From: Stentor coeruleus | Lineage: Eukaryota > Ciliophora > Heterotrichea > Heterotrichida > Stentoridae | Assembly (NCBI GenBank): GCA_001970955.1 | Contig: MPUH01000129.1 | Coordinates: 34,771 to 98,770, forward strand | Length of the DNA: 64,000 nucleotides | Direction of reading: 5' to 3' | Shown here: one piece after another, positions 30,929 to 40,495 of the stretch | Layout: each line of letters begins with the position of its first letter | How positions within the stretch are numbered: position 1 is the stretch's first letter | Position numbers and translations under genes: made by a program | The notes under the pieces: generated by a model | Seen by the model: the letters and a program-made list of their open reading frames with translations, nothing else | What the model was told of the DNA's origin: nothing | Database searches by the model: none

Positions 30929-31258
30929 TTTTATACATAGAAAAACAATAATTTTAAACAAAGTTACTTTTTGTAAGCTGGACTTAGATTATTATTCTAG
31001 TCATGAAGTTATAACTAAATTTAAATCATTATAACTTTATTATAGCTTTTGATAATCATTTTATAAACTTTCTAAATTGCTCTTAGGTAATAAAATTATA
31101 GCAAAACTCATATGTTTTATATATTATTAATATCTTCAAAATGACTAAAAAATCATAAAATTATTTTAAATATACAAAAAAAATCTCTCATGAAGCATTT
31201 TCTTCCAAATAAATCATACAATTTATTCTACCCATTAAATCTACCTTATTATTTTATA
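30929..31258. other. Intergenic spacer between convergent genes
   Basis: 330 bp, A/T-rich; the last 100 bp are C-rich on the plus strand, as expected for the 3' flank of the minus-strand gene at 31259. Nothing else seen. Confidence 0.5.
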
Positions 31259-32161
31259 CTAATTTTCCTTCCATCTAGGTGGTTGATTTTTCTTTTTATA
31301 TATAAACTCTGAATTCCCTGAAAGTATAACCAATATCTTATCAATAGCATATACCGTATTCTGTATACCAATTTTTCCCATACCAAGTATTCCAATACAA
31401 GCAAAAGTTGTTAAAAACTCTTCATATCCTAAACTCTCCCCATCTTCAACCACATGAAAAATCCTTGATACTTCCAAATTAGACACAATCGCTGGGACAA
31501 TTTTACAATCACAACAAAACTCTAAAAGGTTGCTAAGACTAAGTCTATTTTGATACTTGACTCCTTTTGAGCTAAAAACAGAAAAAATAACCCTAAGTAA
31601 CTCATCATATGAACTCATAACTTCTTTAACTCTGCCAATTTGACTATCTTCAATCCATTGTTGGATGTTTTTGTCTATAAAATCCATTCTTTTGTCTGGG
31701 ATTTTTAGTAGGGGTTCCAGTTTTTCAAGGTAATTTGTGGTTTTAAAACGTTGGTAGGCTATTTTTTTCATAAGTTGGACGAATTTATCAAAGTCAATAT
31801 TCGTTCTTTTGCTCACAGAATGGTAGATAAGCTCACCTTTAGTCCAATTAAGATCTTTTTTCCCTAGTCCAAGTTCATTGAATATAAGTCGGAAATGTGT
31901 CAGGTCTATAAAATTCTCATTACAACTAAAAACAGTAGCATATCTAAAAAATATATCCCTGAGCTTTTCTATATATACTTTACTATATAAATCTACAGGT
32001 AATTCACTAGGGGATTTTAATGAAGGTCTTTTATTTAATAATATAGGCCCAGTCTCTGACTGGGCACACAATGATTTAAGATTATCAATTTCTCCTTTAA
32101 GTTCTTTGATTTCTTGTACTTTTATCTCATAAAGTTGTTCCCAAAGGATTTCTACATCCAT
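31259..32161 (-). CDS. EF-hand/TPPP (p25-alpha)-like helical protein
   Basis: 300 residues. A short coiled coil (residues 5-35) precedes a region (about 60-150) whose pattern LRDIFFRYATVF, LTHFRLIFNELGL, then IDFDKFVQLMKKIA matches the p25-alpha/TPPP type of EF-hand-like domain, a microtubule-associated family common in ciliated protists. The second half (about 180-285) looks like another degenerate EF-hand pair without good calcium loops. It is probably cytoskeletal or ciliary. It is transcribed head-to-head with the PTPS-like gene, with 37 bp between the two start codons. Confidence 0.6.
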   Translation of the reverse strand: MDVEILWEQLYEIKVQEIKELKGEIDNLKSLCAQSETGPILLNKRPSLKSPSELPVDLYSKVYIEKLRDIFFRYATVFSCNENFIDLTHFRLIFNELGLGKKDLNWTKGELIYHSVSKRTNIDFDKFVQLMKKIAYQRFKTTNYLEKLEPLLKIPDKRMDFIDKNIQQWIEDSQIGRVKEVMSSYDELLRVIFSVFSSKGVKYQNRLSLSNLLEFCCDCKIVPAIVSNLEVSRIFHVVEDGESLGYEEFLTTFACIGILGMGKIGIQNTVYAIDKILVILSGNSEFIYKKKNQPPRWKEN

Positions 32162-32198
32162 TTCCTTTATATTTTGAATTTAAGTATATATATAAAAT
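32162..32198. promoter_or_regulatory. 37-bp divergent promoter region
   Basis: The only DNA between two start codons that face away from each other. It is almost pure A/T and includes TATATATATAAAAT right before the plus-strand ATG. Either promoters and 5' UTRs fit in 37 bp or they overlap the neighbouring coding region. Confidence 0.5.
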
Positions 32199-32696
32199 AT
32201 GCAATCTTCAATGTCTATGAAGCTTACTCATGATAAATTTCGTTTTCATGTCACAACAATTGAACTTGATGGAGAAACCATAACAGTTGGAGGAAATAAT
32301 TATAATACAACACTTAAAATGACTTATAATCAAGGTGCTAATATTAAAAAAATCAATTCAATGATAATTGATTTTTTATTACAAATATGTGAAGATTTAC
32401 ATCATAGGGTTATTGTACCTGCTAAAAGCTTGTTATTGAGTTTTAGTAAGAATGGGGGACAATTGGATATGGATCGTGTTGGGACATCTTTGCATTATTC
32501 GTTTCCTGAAAGAGCTGTGATGATGTGTCCGGTTAAAAACACGGGGATTGATGATTTGTGTTCGTATGTTGCTGAGAGCTTGAGTGATAAGATTAAAGAA
32601 AAAACGAATTTCCAGGCACAGATTGATAAGATTAAGGTTAAGGTCAGCCAAAACATTGGACCTAAGGTTGCAACGGTGAAGTTGAGGTTGAATTAG
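32199..32696 (+). CDS. 6-pyruvoyl-tetrahydropterin synthase-like protein, zinc motif altered
   Basis: 165 residues. The order of elements follows the PTPS/QueD fold: DKFRFHVTTIEL (first strand and first His), GGNNYNTTLKM (where PTPS has HGHNY), MIIDFLLQICEDLHHRVIVP (PTPS: VIDF...LDHR.L.P), then FPE and NTGIDDLCSYVAESL. PTPS makes tetrahydropterin from dihydroneopterin triphosphate, and QueD makes a queuosine precursor; both need three His for zinc. Here the two His of HGH are Gly and Asn, so the usual metal site cannot form. It may therefore be a divergent family member with another role. It faces the TPPP-like gene head-to-head and ends 38 bp from the copine stop. Confidence 0.62.
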   Translation: MQSSMSMKLTHDKFRFHVTTIELDGETITVGGNNYNTTLKMTYNQGANIKKINSMIIDFLLQICEDLHHRVIVPAKSLLLSFSKNGGQLDMDRVGTSLHYSFPERAVMMCPVKNTGIDDLCSYVAESLSDKIKEKTNFQAQIDKIKVKVSQNIGPKVATVKLRLN

Positions 32697-32734
32697 CGTA
32701 TTTTTTAATTTTTTTTATGATTTTATTTGCTAAA

Positions 32735-34516
32735 CTATTCGTCGTGATCATGAGAATTATTCGAGTCCTCTGGCGCCTCAACAGGAGCTTCAGGAACGAA
32801 AGTTTCCTCAACAGGAGCTTCAGGAACATAAGCATCTTCAACAGGAGCTTCAGGAACATAAGCATCCTCAACAGGAGCTTCAGGAACATAAACCTCAGGA
32901 GCATTATGAGCTGAAACTTTAGATTCAGAAGGTAAATCTAATGGTGGTAAAGTAGCTTCAACTACAATCTGCGACAAAGGTCTATCCTCAGGTATAGCCG
33001 GTGCATAATTAATCATTTGCATAAATCCTGTCAACTGTTTCGGTACTTCCTTCAAAACCTCAGCAGCCAAAGCTACTGGATTGCCTTTAAACTTATAAAA
33101 AGGGACAAATTGAACAATATCCCTAGAAGCTTTCCTACCTCTATTATCAGTTAAAACTCCATTATCACAATCCAAATTTTCCATACTAGTAAAATCAGCA
33201 TTACCAACTCCAATAATAATAATACTCATAGGTAAATTAGATGCTTCAACAATACAAGAAATAGTTTCATCCATATCCATAATAGCTCCATCAGTAAGTA
33301 TCAAAAGAATATGATAAAAAGCTTGTGGTGGTGTACTCTGAGCTACAGCCATACAATTTCTAATAACATTATTAAAAAGTGTTGGTCCTGAAAGTGATAC
33401 TAAAGATAAAGAATTTCTATAAGCTTGCAAAATACCATTAACACCTTGAACATAAGGATTTGATATATCAAAAGTTAAAGGGAAACAATGATTAGCTTTA
33501 TGTTCACCACGAGGAACTCCACCAAAGCCGAATACAGGAAAGAGTTTATCAGTATCATAAACTTCTAATATAGTCCCAACTTCCCATATAGCTTGTTCAT
33601 ATTGATTAGGGGAATTTGGGTTTATATGATGTAAAGAACTTAAGCTTGAGAATTCCCCATTACTTCCTGTATAATCAATAGCTAAAGAAAAAGAGATTTG
33701 GACCCCAACTCGAAGGTAGTCAATAAATGATAAAACTTTTTTGATTATAACATTAGACATTTCTAAAACCCCTGAGTTTTTCCCTTTATTTTTGTTGTTT
33801 GGGGTAAAAAGTTCAAAACGTGCACCATTTTGGCTCAAATGCTCAAGGGTGACTTCGGTTATCCCGATAAGATCATGAGATCCAATTCGATCCCAGTCAA
33901 AACACTCGATTTTTATTGGTTTGTTTTTATCTCCATTGCAAAGCTTTTGCCCACTTATAGATATTGGTTTCCATGTTGGGTCTAAAGTATTCTTAATAAT
34001 TTCTGTCCTATAAACTTCGGTCCATGAATTCGACCCAAGACTACGATAAAATATCAGATATGGGTCGCTTTTACCAAAAAGGTCCTTTTTATCCAATTTT
34101 ATCCCTTTCATATGAAACTCGTAATTATCATTTGACCCTTTTACTTCTTCAGCTCGGACTATAAGCTTACCTTTTTTTGATAGGTCTAATATTATAGTCC
34201 CTTTACCAACAATTTCTCCTAAGGATGTAAATGCTTCACCTAAATTGTCTGGTTTATTATCATCGTAATCGTAAACACTAAACTTCATTAGTTGCTTTGT
34301 CTCAAAAAAATAGTCGCATATTATAGTTGTTCTCCAGTTTGGGTTTAGATTGTCACTAATTACTTCGGTCTGACCCATTTCATGATAATGTGAAGATTCA
34401 CCTGCTTTTGTATAGACTAAACAGTATGGATCGCTTTTACTGAATGAGTCCATATTGGCTAGATTTCTTGCACAGATAAAAATCTCAACTTTTGTTGATA
34501 GGTAAGATTCTACCAT
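32735..34516 (-). CDS. Copine (C2-C2-vWA) with repeat tail
   Basis: 593 residues. C2A covers about 8-120 (VEIFICARNLANMDSFSKSD, Asp ligands in SKSDPY) and C2B about 130-260 (DLFGKSDPYLIFY, FDWDRIGSHDLIG). The copine vWA domain covers about 285-500 (LRVGVQISFSLAIDYTGSNG with a MIDAS-type DxTxSN motif; FGFGG; ILLILTDGAI). Copines are calcium-dependent phospholipid-binding proteins that move to membranes on calcium rise and recruit partners through vWA. The C-terminus carries four Pro/Glu/Val-rich 10-residue repeats (VPEAPVEDAY) and ends HDHDE. It is convergent with the PTPS-like gene. Confidence 0.96.
   Translation of the reverse strand: MVESYLSTKVEIFICARNLANMDSFSKSDPYCLVYTKAGESSHYHEMGQTEVISDNLNPNWRTTIICDYFFETKQLMKFSVYDYDDNKPDNLGEAFTSLGEIVGKGTIILDLSKKGKLIVRAEEVKGSNDNYEFHMKGIKLDKKDLFGKSDPYLIFYRSLGSNSWTEVYRTEIIKNTLDPTWKPISISGQKLCNGDKNKPIKIECFDWDRIGSHDLIGITEVTLEHLSQNGARFELFTPNNKNKGKNSGVLEMSNVIIKKVLSFIDYLRVGVQISFSLAIDYTGSNGEFSSLSSLHHINPNSPNQYEQAIWEVGTILEVYDTDKLFPVFGFGGVPRGEHKANHCFPLTFDISNPYVQGVNGILQAYRNSLSLVSLSGPTLFNNVIRNCMAVAQSTPPQAFYHILLILTDGAIMDMDETISCIVEASNLPMSIIIIGVGNADFTSMENLDCDNGVLTDNRGRKASRDIVQFVPFYKFKGNPVALAAEVLKEVPKQLTGFMQMINYAPAIPEDRPLSQIVVEATLPPLDLPSESKVSAHNAPEVYVPEAPVEDAYVPEAPVEDAYVPEAPVEETFVPEAPVEAPEDSNNSHDHDE
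32775..32900 (-). repeat. 30-bp coding repeat in the copine tail
   Basis: Four near-identical 30-bp units encoding VPEAPVEDAY/VPEAPVEETF. The high DNA identity shows recent expansion. Confidence 0.9.
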
Positions 34517-35028
34517 TTTTTATATTTTTCTGATTATGTGTTCATTAGGCGAAATTAAGTTTTTAAAGAGAGTTTTGTATTTGATATTGGGTTAGGAAGT
34601 GGAAAATTGGGTTGGGTAGAATTTTGAGGTAAAAAGTTAAGACTTGATGAAATATAAAAGATAAGCTTGTGTAAGATTTTAACTTGGGTAGAGTTTTTTG
34701 TGTAGAAATATATACTTTTGATATAAAATTTAACACTTTTTTTATATAATCGATACTTAAATTAAAACCTAAATTTCGATTTTTCGTTTTTGACGATATA
34801 TCTGATTTAAACACCAATATCTACACATAAAAAAAATTTTGCTTAGCCCATCACAAACTATTCTCTTCTTTTATAATCACAAATCCTAAAAATCATTATA
34901 AAAAATACACAAATCCTATATTAAAACATCATAAAAGTTACCAAACAACTTATAAAAAAATCCTCCTCAAATCTATCAGAAACTCTCTTCCTCATATTTT
35001 AATTATAAACTTTAATAAAAATTTACAC
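34517..35028. other. Intergenic region, 0.5 kb
   Basis: G-rich/C-poor from 34517 to about 34740 (5' flank of copine), then C-rich/G-poor from about 34840 to 35028 (3' flank of the coiled-coil gene). An 84-codon open frame on the minus strand here looks like noncoding flank. Confidence 0.5.
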
Positions 35029-35469
35029 TTATTCCATATCTTCAAATTCTCTAATCCCATTCTTAAAATCTCCCACACCCCTTTCCTGTATATAAACTTG
35101 TTGTGATGATTTCCTTAAACATTCCCTATGTTCATGTATTTTTTCCTTATTCTTATCTCTAATTTGCATACGTATCTCAATCATTCTATCAACACTTCTC
35201 TTAAGTCCATCAAGTTGCTTAGTAAGTTCCATTATTTCCTTTCTAAAAAACTGTCTTTCTCCAACAAGTCTCTGTTGAAGTTCCTTCAAATTATTCCTCA
35301 GTTGCTCTTTTTCTCTATTTTGATAAGAACTATTCAAAACTTTTTCACTTCTTAATGCAGCTATTTCATCTTTAAGTTCTTGATTTTCTCTAATCAGTTC
35401 ATCCACATTCAATCCTCTACTGTCTTCATTTGTCTGGGCAATTTCAAAAGGGAAACTAGAAAATGACAT
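35029..35469 (-). CDS. Small coiled-coil protein
   Basis: 146 residues. Residues about 20-95 form a coiled coil with clear Leu/Glu/Lys heptads (ENQELKDEIAALRSEK); the rest is charged and helical. I recognise no family. The start is 32 bp after the stop of the gene upstream on the same strand. Many ciliary and basal-body proteins look like this, so no role can be assigned. Confidence 0.7.
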   Translation of the reverse strand: MSFSSFPFEIAQTNEDSRGLNVDELIRENQELKDEIAALRSEKVLNSSYQNREKEQLRNNLKELQQRLVGERQFFRKEIMELTKQLDGLKRSVDRMIEIRMQIRDKNKEKIHEHRECLRKSSQQVYIQERGVGDFKNGIREFEDME

Positions 35470-35501
35470 ATTCTAAATAATATACAAAATTTCTTCTTAT
35501 A

Positions 35502-36212
35502 TTAAAAAACAGCGCATTCACAGCATGAAGCTTTGAATTCACTGCGAATATTAATTCCTTGACTATCAACCCTAAGTTTTTCTATATAATTACGTGTATC
35601 TCTATACTTTTGCTGTAATATTTTAACTCGATCTTTAGTCGATAACTCAATTGTCACGTAAAAACAACAGTCTACAAGCTCGGTTTTATAGTTTTCAAAA
35701 ACACTGAAATTCTTACATCGCACTAGTTGTTCAACTGGGATTTTCGCTAGTTTTTTTGTATAGTCAAAAACAAATTTCCCTAGTTCTTTTTCTTTTGTTG
35801 CATAAATTTTGCAGTAAAGTTCGCTGGTTTGGTTTTGACTATAAGAAAAAGTTGGGGGGTTAAATGATAGGGTTAAAGGGTCGGAAAAACCTTGAATTTC
35901 TACCCATCCTAGACCTAAAAATGAGTTGCATTTTAGTAAGTTAAAGGTAAATTTAGTTTTACCTTTAGATTTTTCCATATAGATGATAAAGGATTTGATG
36001 TTGTTATTTATTTCTTGATAACATGAGATAATGTCTGGAGCTTTAGAAATACGGTCAGCGTATGATTTTTCTAAATGTTTTTTAGCTTCGTTAGAACTTA
36101 ACTTGTAAACTTTTCTAAGGGTTTGGATTCCATTAGTTATGTTCTCGTGGTGGCTGGTAAGGTCGAGTTCATGAGTTTTGTTTTCTTGACTGTCTTCTTC
36201 TTTTAGACTCAT
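35502..36212 (-). CDS. Hypothetical protein with C-terminal CaaX box
   Basis: 236 residues. The N-terminus is helical and charged; the middle (about 75-190) seems to be a mostly beta domain with no family I recognise. The last residues are CCECAVF: a CaaX box (CAVF) preceded by Cys residues. This predicts prenylation, with palmitoylation of the upstream Cys, and hence membrane attachment. X = Phe is accepted by geranylgeranyl and in some cases farnesyl transferases. The gene at 49903 ends in the same way (CLIF). Confidence 0.7.
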   Translation of the reverse strand: MSLKEEDSQENKTHELDLTSHHENITNGIQTLRKVYKLSSNEAKKHLEKSYADRISKAPDIISCYQEINNNIKSFIIYMEKSKGKTKFTFNLLKCNSFLGLGWVEIQGFSDPLTLSFNPPTFSYSQNQTSELYCKIYATKEKELGKFVFDYTKKLAKIPVEQLVRCKNFSVFENYKTELVDCCFYVTIELSTKDRVKILQQKYRDTRNYIEKLRVDSQGINIRSEFKASCCECAVF

Positions 36213-36365
36213 TTTATTATTAAAGAAAATTGAATGAAAGGTTTTTTAGAATAAGGTGTTAGATAGATTAGTTTAATGGGAAAAGTTGTATTAAAAATAT
36301 TATTTTTCTATGATATTATTATCAATCTTATATACAAAGGTTAATATCTGATTAGAACTTGATAT
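36213..36365. other. Short intergenic spacer
   Basis: 153 bp; G-rich right after the start at 36212, then A/T-rich. Nothing else. Confidence 0.4.
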
Positions 36366-38837
36366 TTAAAGAAAATTTGAAGCTAATTCTTTATGCTGCA
36401 TTATTTCTTTCTCTATTGAATCTATTCCTGATAAAACTGCTATTTGTCGTTTTTCTTTCCAATCCCATATATGTACTTTACAATCATCTGCGCTTACAAC
36501 TAAAAACTTATCATCATCAGTTATAAAAAGCGACCGCATATCAAAACAATATGTAAAAAGAATTGATTTCTGAATTCCAATATTAGCATCCCATATACAT
36601 ATACTTTTATCAAGTGAAGATGAAATAATATAATCTCCACATTTTGAAAAAACTATCGATACAATTGTATGAGTTAAGCCGGTAATTGTAAGTTTTATAT
36701 TTTGTGTCGGGAAATCCCAAATTTTAATTGTAAAATCAGCTGAACTTGTAGCTATTAATTGTTTATTAACAGAAACACAAACACTTATTACCCAATTTGT
36801 ATGCCCATATAAGACTTTTTCACATTTTTTTTTTGAAATATTCCATATATTAACGTTATTGTTATTGGAAACAGAAATAACTTTTTCATTAATCACAGCC
36901 ATTCCATAAATTAACTCATTATTCCCTTTGATAATATGCTCTAGTCTAAAATATTTAAGATCCCAAACAATTATAGTATTATCACCTGATCCTGATACTG
37001 CAATTTCATCATTTTGTATTATAACTATTGCCATAACAAAACTTTGATGACCATTAAGCACTGCTTTTTCTTTAAAATCAGTCAAATCATAAACTCTTAG
37101 GGTTTGATCGAAAGAACCTGATATAATAAAACTATTATTTTCTGATAAGGCGAGACACTGAATTTCTTCGGTATGTCCTTCAAGAGAACAAATAAAAGAA
37201 CAATTATTGAAATCCCATATTTTTATTGTCTTATCATAACAAGTAGAAATAAGGTACTTATTATTTTTTGTTACTTTAGAAGATCTGATATAGTAAGCTT
37301 TACCAATTTTACTAAACTTTGGGCATTTATTATTAATATCCCATACAGCAACTCCATAATTAGACAATGTTATAACAGTTTTATTATCTTTATTTATTCC
37401 AGCTGCAATAACTGATCTATCATGTTTCATTTGTTTAATTAATTCCCTAGATTCAATATCCCAGATTTTCACAGTGAAATCAGCAGATGCAGATATTAGA
37501 TATTTACTATCACTTGTTACTGCTAATCCTAATACACAATTTGTATGTCCTTCAAATTTATGTAAAATATGTTTATATTTTAAACTCCACAATATCATTG
37601 TATTATCATTAGAACCAGAAATTACTAAGTTTTCTTTTTCAATAATTGCTATACTTTTTACAGTAGAATTATGACCTAATAAAATCTTTTTCTCAGTTGT
37701 TTTTTCTAAATTCCAAATCATTACTGTTTTATCATCTGATCCTGAGATTACTGTTTTGTTATCGTTAGTTATAGCTATACAATTTATTATATCGTTATGC
37801 CCATAAAGTCTATGTGTTATACAATTTTCTTCAAAGTTCCAAACTCCAATCATCATATTTTTATCGCCGAAAACGAAAAATTTATCATTTTTCGACATAT
37901 CAACACAGTAACCTGAACATAAAAAGGGACTTTGAGAATCCTGCTTTAAAGTTCTTAAATTCCATTTTATAATATCCTCGTCAGAAGAAGTTGATATAAC
38001 GTGATTACCGTTATGGGTAACAGAGATTCCTTTAATCCAACTAGAATGACCTTCTAAAACTGTAACTAAAATCCTTTTTTGAGTATCCCAAATCCGTAAT
38101 GCTTTGTCATATGATCCTGAAATTATATTTTTATCATCTGGTGTAAAAGTTAAACATAATACAAAACTACAAACTTTCAAAAAGTACTCTTGAATACCAT
38201 TTTCGATTTTCCATATTTTTATATATTTATCTGCTGATCCTGAAGCTGCGTATTTATTATCATTTGATATAGCAACACAATTAACACTATTTATATGCCC
38301 TTGCACACATAACTCATATTTACCATAAAGTCTTTCATCAAGATTTCCACTTAAAAACATAGTTTCAGCTAGCAATTCTTCATTATAAAAATCAACTAAA
38401 CTGCTTGGGATTGTAAATAATTTTTCCTTTCTCTCAGTGTCTATTGAAGTATATAAATATTTGCAAATTAATTGTAGCTCATTTCTATAAAAAGTTTTTT
38501 GATTTTGTATTCTATCGTATTCAGCTATTTTTACATCTATTTTTTTTATAGATTCTTGAAAAAGTTTAGTAATTTTATTTATGAGATACGTAGTTTTATT
38601 GATAATTTCAATTTTAAAAGCATTTGCTGCATCTTTTCTGAATTTTAGTTCATATTTTAGTCTTTTTTTATCTTGTTCTGAAAGTTTGAGTTCTACGATA
38701 TTCATATTATGTTTAGAAATGTCTTGCTGAGATGATAAATGTTTATTGGCATCAAAGTGACAAAAATTCAAGTTTGAACAGATGCAAGTGTAAATTGAAT
38801 AATCATTACATAATGAACATAAAGGTATAAATTCCAT
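36366..38837 (-). CDS. B-box-like zinc motif and WD40-repeat protein
   Basis: 823 residues from the ATG at 38837; the upstream in-frame codon at 38852 is TTG. The N-terminus (CSLCNDYSIYTCICSNLNFC, then HLSSQQDISKH) resembles a B-box-type zinc motif. Residues about 45-140 are helical (coiled coil), and about 180-800 hold some 14 WD40 repeats (GS-DKTIKIWDF type), enough for two propellers. It has no RING, so ligase activity is not indicated; WD40 arrays serve as binding platforms. The repeats are close in style to those of the channel fusion at 53253-56787. Partners unknown. Confidence 0.88.
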   Translation of the reverse strand: MEFIPLCSLCNDYSIYTCICSNLNFCHFDANKHLSSQQDISKHNMNIVELKLSEQDKKRLKYELKFRKDAANAFKIEIINKTTYLINKITKLFQESIKKIDVKIAEYDRIQNQKTFYRNELQLICKYLYTSIDTERKEKLFTIPSSLVDFYNEELLAETMFLSGNLDERLYGKYELCVQGHINSVNCVAISNDNKYAASGSADKYIKIWKIENGIQEYFLKVCSFVLCLTFTPDDKNIISGSYDKALRIWDTQKRILVTVLEGHSSWIKGISVTHNGNHVISTSSDEDIIKWNLRTLKQDSQSPFLCSGYCVDMSKNDKFFVFGDKNMMIGVWNFEENCITHRLYGHNDIINCIAITNDNKTVISGSDDKTVMIWNLEKTTEKKILLGHNSTVKSIAIIEKENLVISGSNDNTMILWSLKYKHILHKFEGHTNCVLGLAVTSDSKYLISASADFTVKIWDIESRELIKQMKHDRSVIAAGINKDNKTVITLSNYGVAVWDINNKCPKFSKIGKAYYIRSSKVTKNNKYLISTCYDKTIKIWDFNNCSFICSLEGHTEEIQCLALSENNSFIISGSFDQTLRVYDLTDFKEKAVLNGHQSFVMAIVIIQNDEIAVSGSGDNTIIVWDLKYFRLEHIIKGNNELIYGMAVINEKVISVSNNNNVNIWNISKKKCEKVLYGHTNWVISVCVSVNKQLIATSSADFTIKIWDFPTQNIKLTITGLTHTIVSIVFSKCGDYIISSSLDKSICIWDANIGIQKSILFTYCFDMRSLFITDDDKFLVVSADDCKVHIWDWKEKRQIAVLSGIDSIEKEIMQHKELASNFL

Positions 38838-40495
38838 TATAATTGTCTGCAATTTTTAAATTATGATCTTGAAAATCACTAATTTAACTCAATATAAAGA
38901 AAAATCACTTACTAATCAAATATTTTCATAATGGTTAATCTAAAATTACATAAAAACTTGAGATATTAACCTTAAAATTTATATATTTCAAGAGTAAAAA
39001 AGATTTTAGTTTAAAATGATAAATAAATATTGATATCAAGTTTATATTTTCAGGACCTGATATCAAAATACTCAAATATAGTCACTAATTGATAATAGCA
39101 TGCTTTGATACTATCATATTTTTTTTTGTTATTTTGCCTTAATAGGATTTTTCAGTAATTTGTTGTATTGATACAATCATTCATCGATATAATCATTAAT
39201 ATATTCATTTTCCATATAACTATTTGAGTTTATTTTATTTTATCGATATCAATATTATTTAACTTATAAATGAATCTCATAACAAAAATACTTAGAATTA
39301 AATGCACAGATATCTCTTTACTGAAAAATTAAAATCATCAACAATTATCAATCATATTTAGCCTTGTAATCTTTAAAAATTAATGATCTCTTAAAAATTA
39401 ATTCGTATCAAAAATCTAGGGTAAATATGTTCAGTTTAATTTTTATCAGATAAAATTCAAAGAAAATTGCTATTTTTTTGATTTTTAGTCTGTTCAGCAT
39501 ATACTTTTAATAATTCAGTAGTTTTATTGAAAATAAAAGGTAAAGAACTAAACATTTTGATAAGCTAAAAACATATAAAGTTAATAAATAAAATCCCAAT
39601 AAATAATCTGAATACTTTTGTAAATAATTAGAATTTATGTATAACAAGTGATTTAGTTTTGTTATTATATCATATGATAAATATTATGAATATTTGAGGA
39701 GATAAGATTTGGGAATTTGATGATGGTTTTAAGAGAAAGTAGGAGAATTTTAGATTGGAATCAGGCTTTTTAAGATGATGATAAGGAATAATATTTTATT
39801 TGGATTTAGCTAAGAGTTTTTTATTTGAAATATAAGAGTGCTTATTTTATATTAAATACTGGTAATGAAATAAATAATCTTAAAGAATCAATATTTTCTA
39901 TGCTTATATTGTTTTTAAAACTTTCACTGGTTAGTTGAAAGATTGATCTTAAAAAAAATTATACCTTATATAAATGGAAGACAATTGGGCTAATGATGTT
40001 CTTGAAATAGATCAGGAAAACTTTCAGCAGAGATAAAAAATTTACTAATAAGAAAAATGGTAATTAAATTACCATTGAAATGATATATAAATAGTTATTT
40101 CTGCTGGGCAAATTAGTAACGATTATACGCTATCTTCAAAAAAATCTCTTATCAGCTTAATAAAATCACATACCTAGAAGTGTTTAAAAAGACTTAAAAA
40201 CTTTTATAAACTTAGAATCCACAATAAATTCAACCCAATAAATATTACAAAATAAAACCCCTCACAAATTTAGATTTTTTAACTAGATAATAATAACACA
40301 TTAAAAAAAAAATATTCAATAAAATAATATAAGCATATATCTATAATCGATTGAAAATTCTATAATTAACAATAAAAAATTATCTATTTTCAATATAAAC
40401 AAATCTATGATTATATCAAAAACATTTTTACCTAATCATTCTATTTTTATATCACAAATACAATATTTATATGAATAATTAAATTAAGTATATAA
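38838..40495. other. Long intergenic region, 1.66 kb
   Basis: A/T-rich. It contains a similarity to 30186-30330 at about 39817-39960, a 20-codon open frame at 39974-40036 (MEDNWANDVLEI...) and a 19-bp palindrome (ATGGTAATT-A-AATTACCAT) near 40058. From about 40190 to 40490 it is C-rich/G-poor, the 5' flank of the gene at 40496. The flank right after 38837 does not show the usual G-richness. No other gene. Confidence 0.45.
39817..39960 (+). repeat. Dispersed similarity, copy 2
   Basis: Partner of 30186-30330. It is followed at 39974 by ATG and 20 codons whose start (MEDNW) resembles MDEDSW at 30542 before a TAA. This could be a decayed duplicate of the 30542 locus. Confidence 0.35.

Noticed and set aside
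34563-34817. 84-codon open frame upstream of copine
   Set aside because: It lies in the G-rich 5' flank, has flank-like composition (Lys/Ile/Phe-rich) and has no homology.
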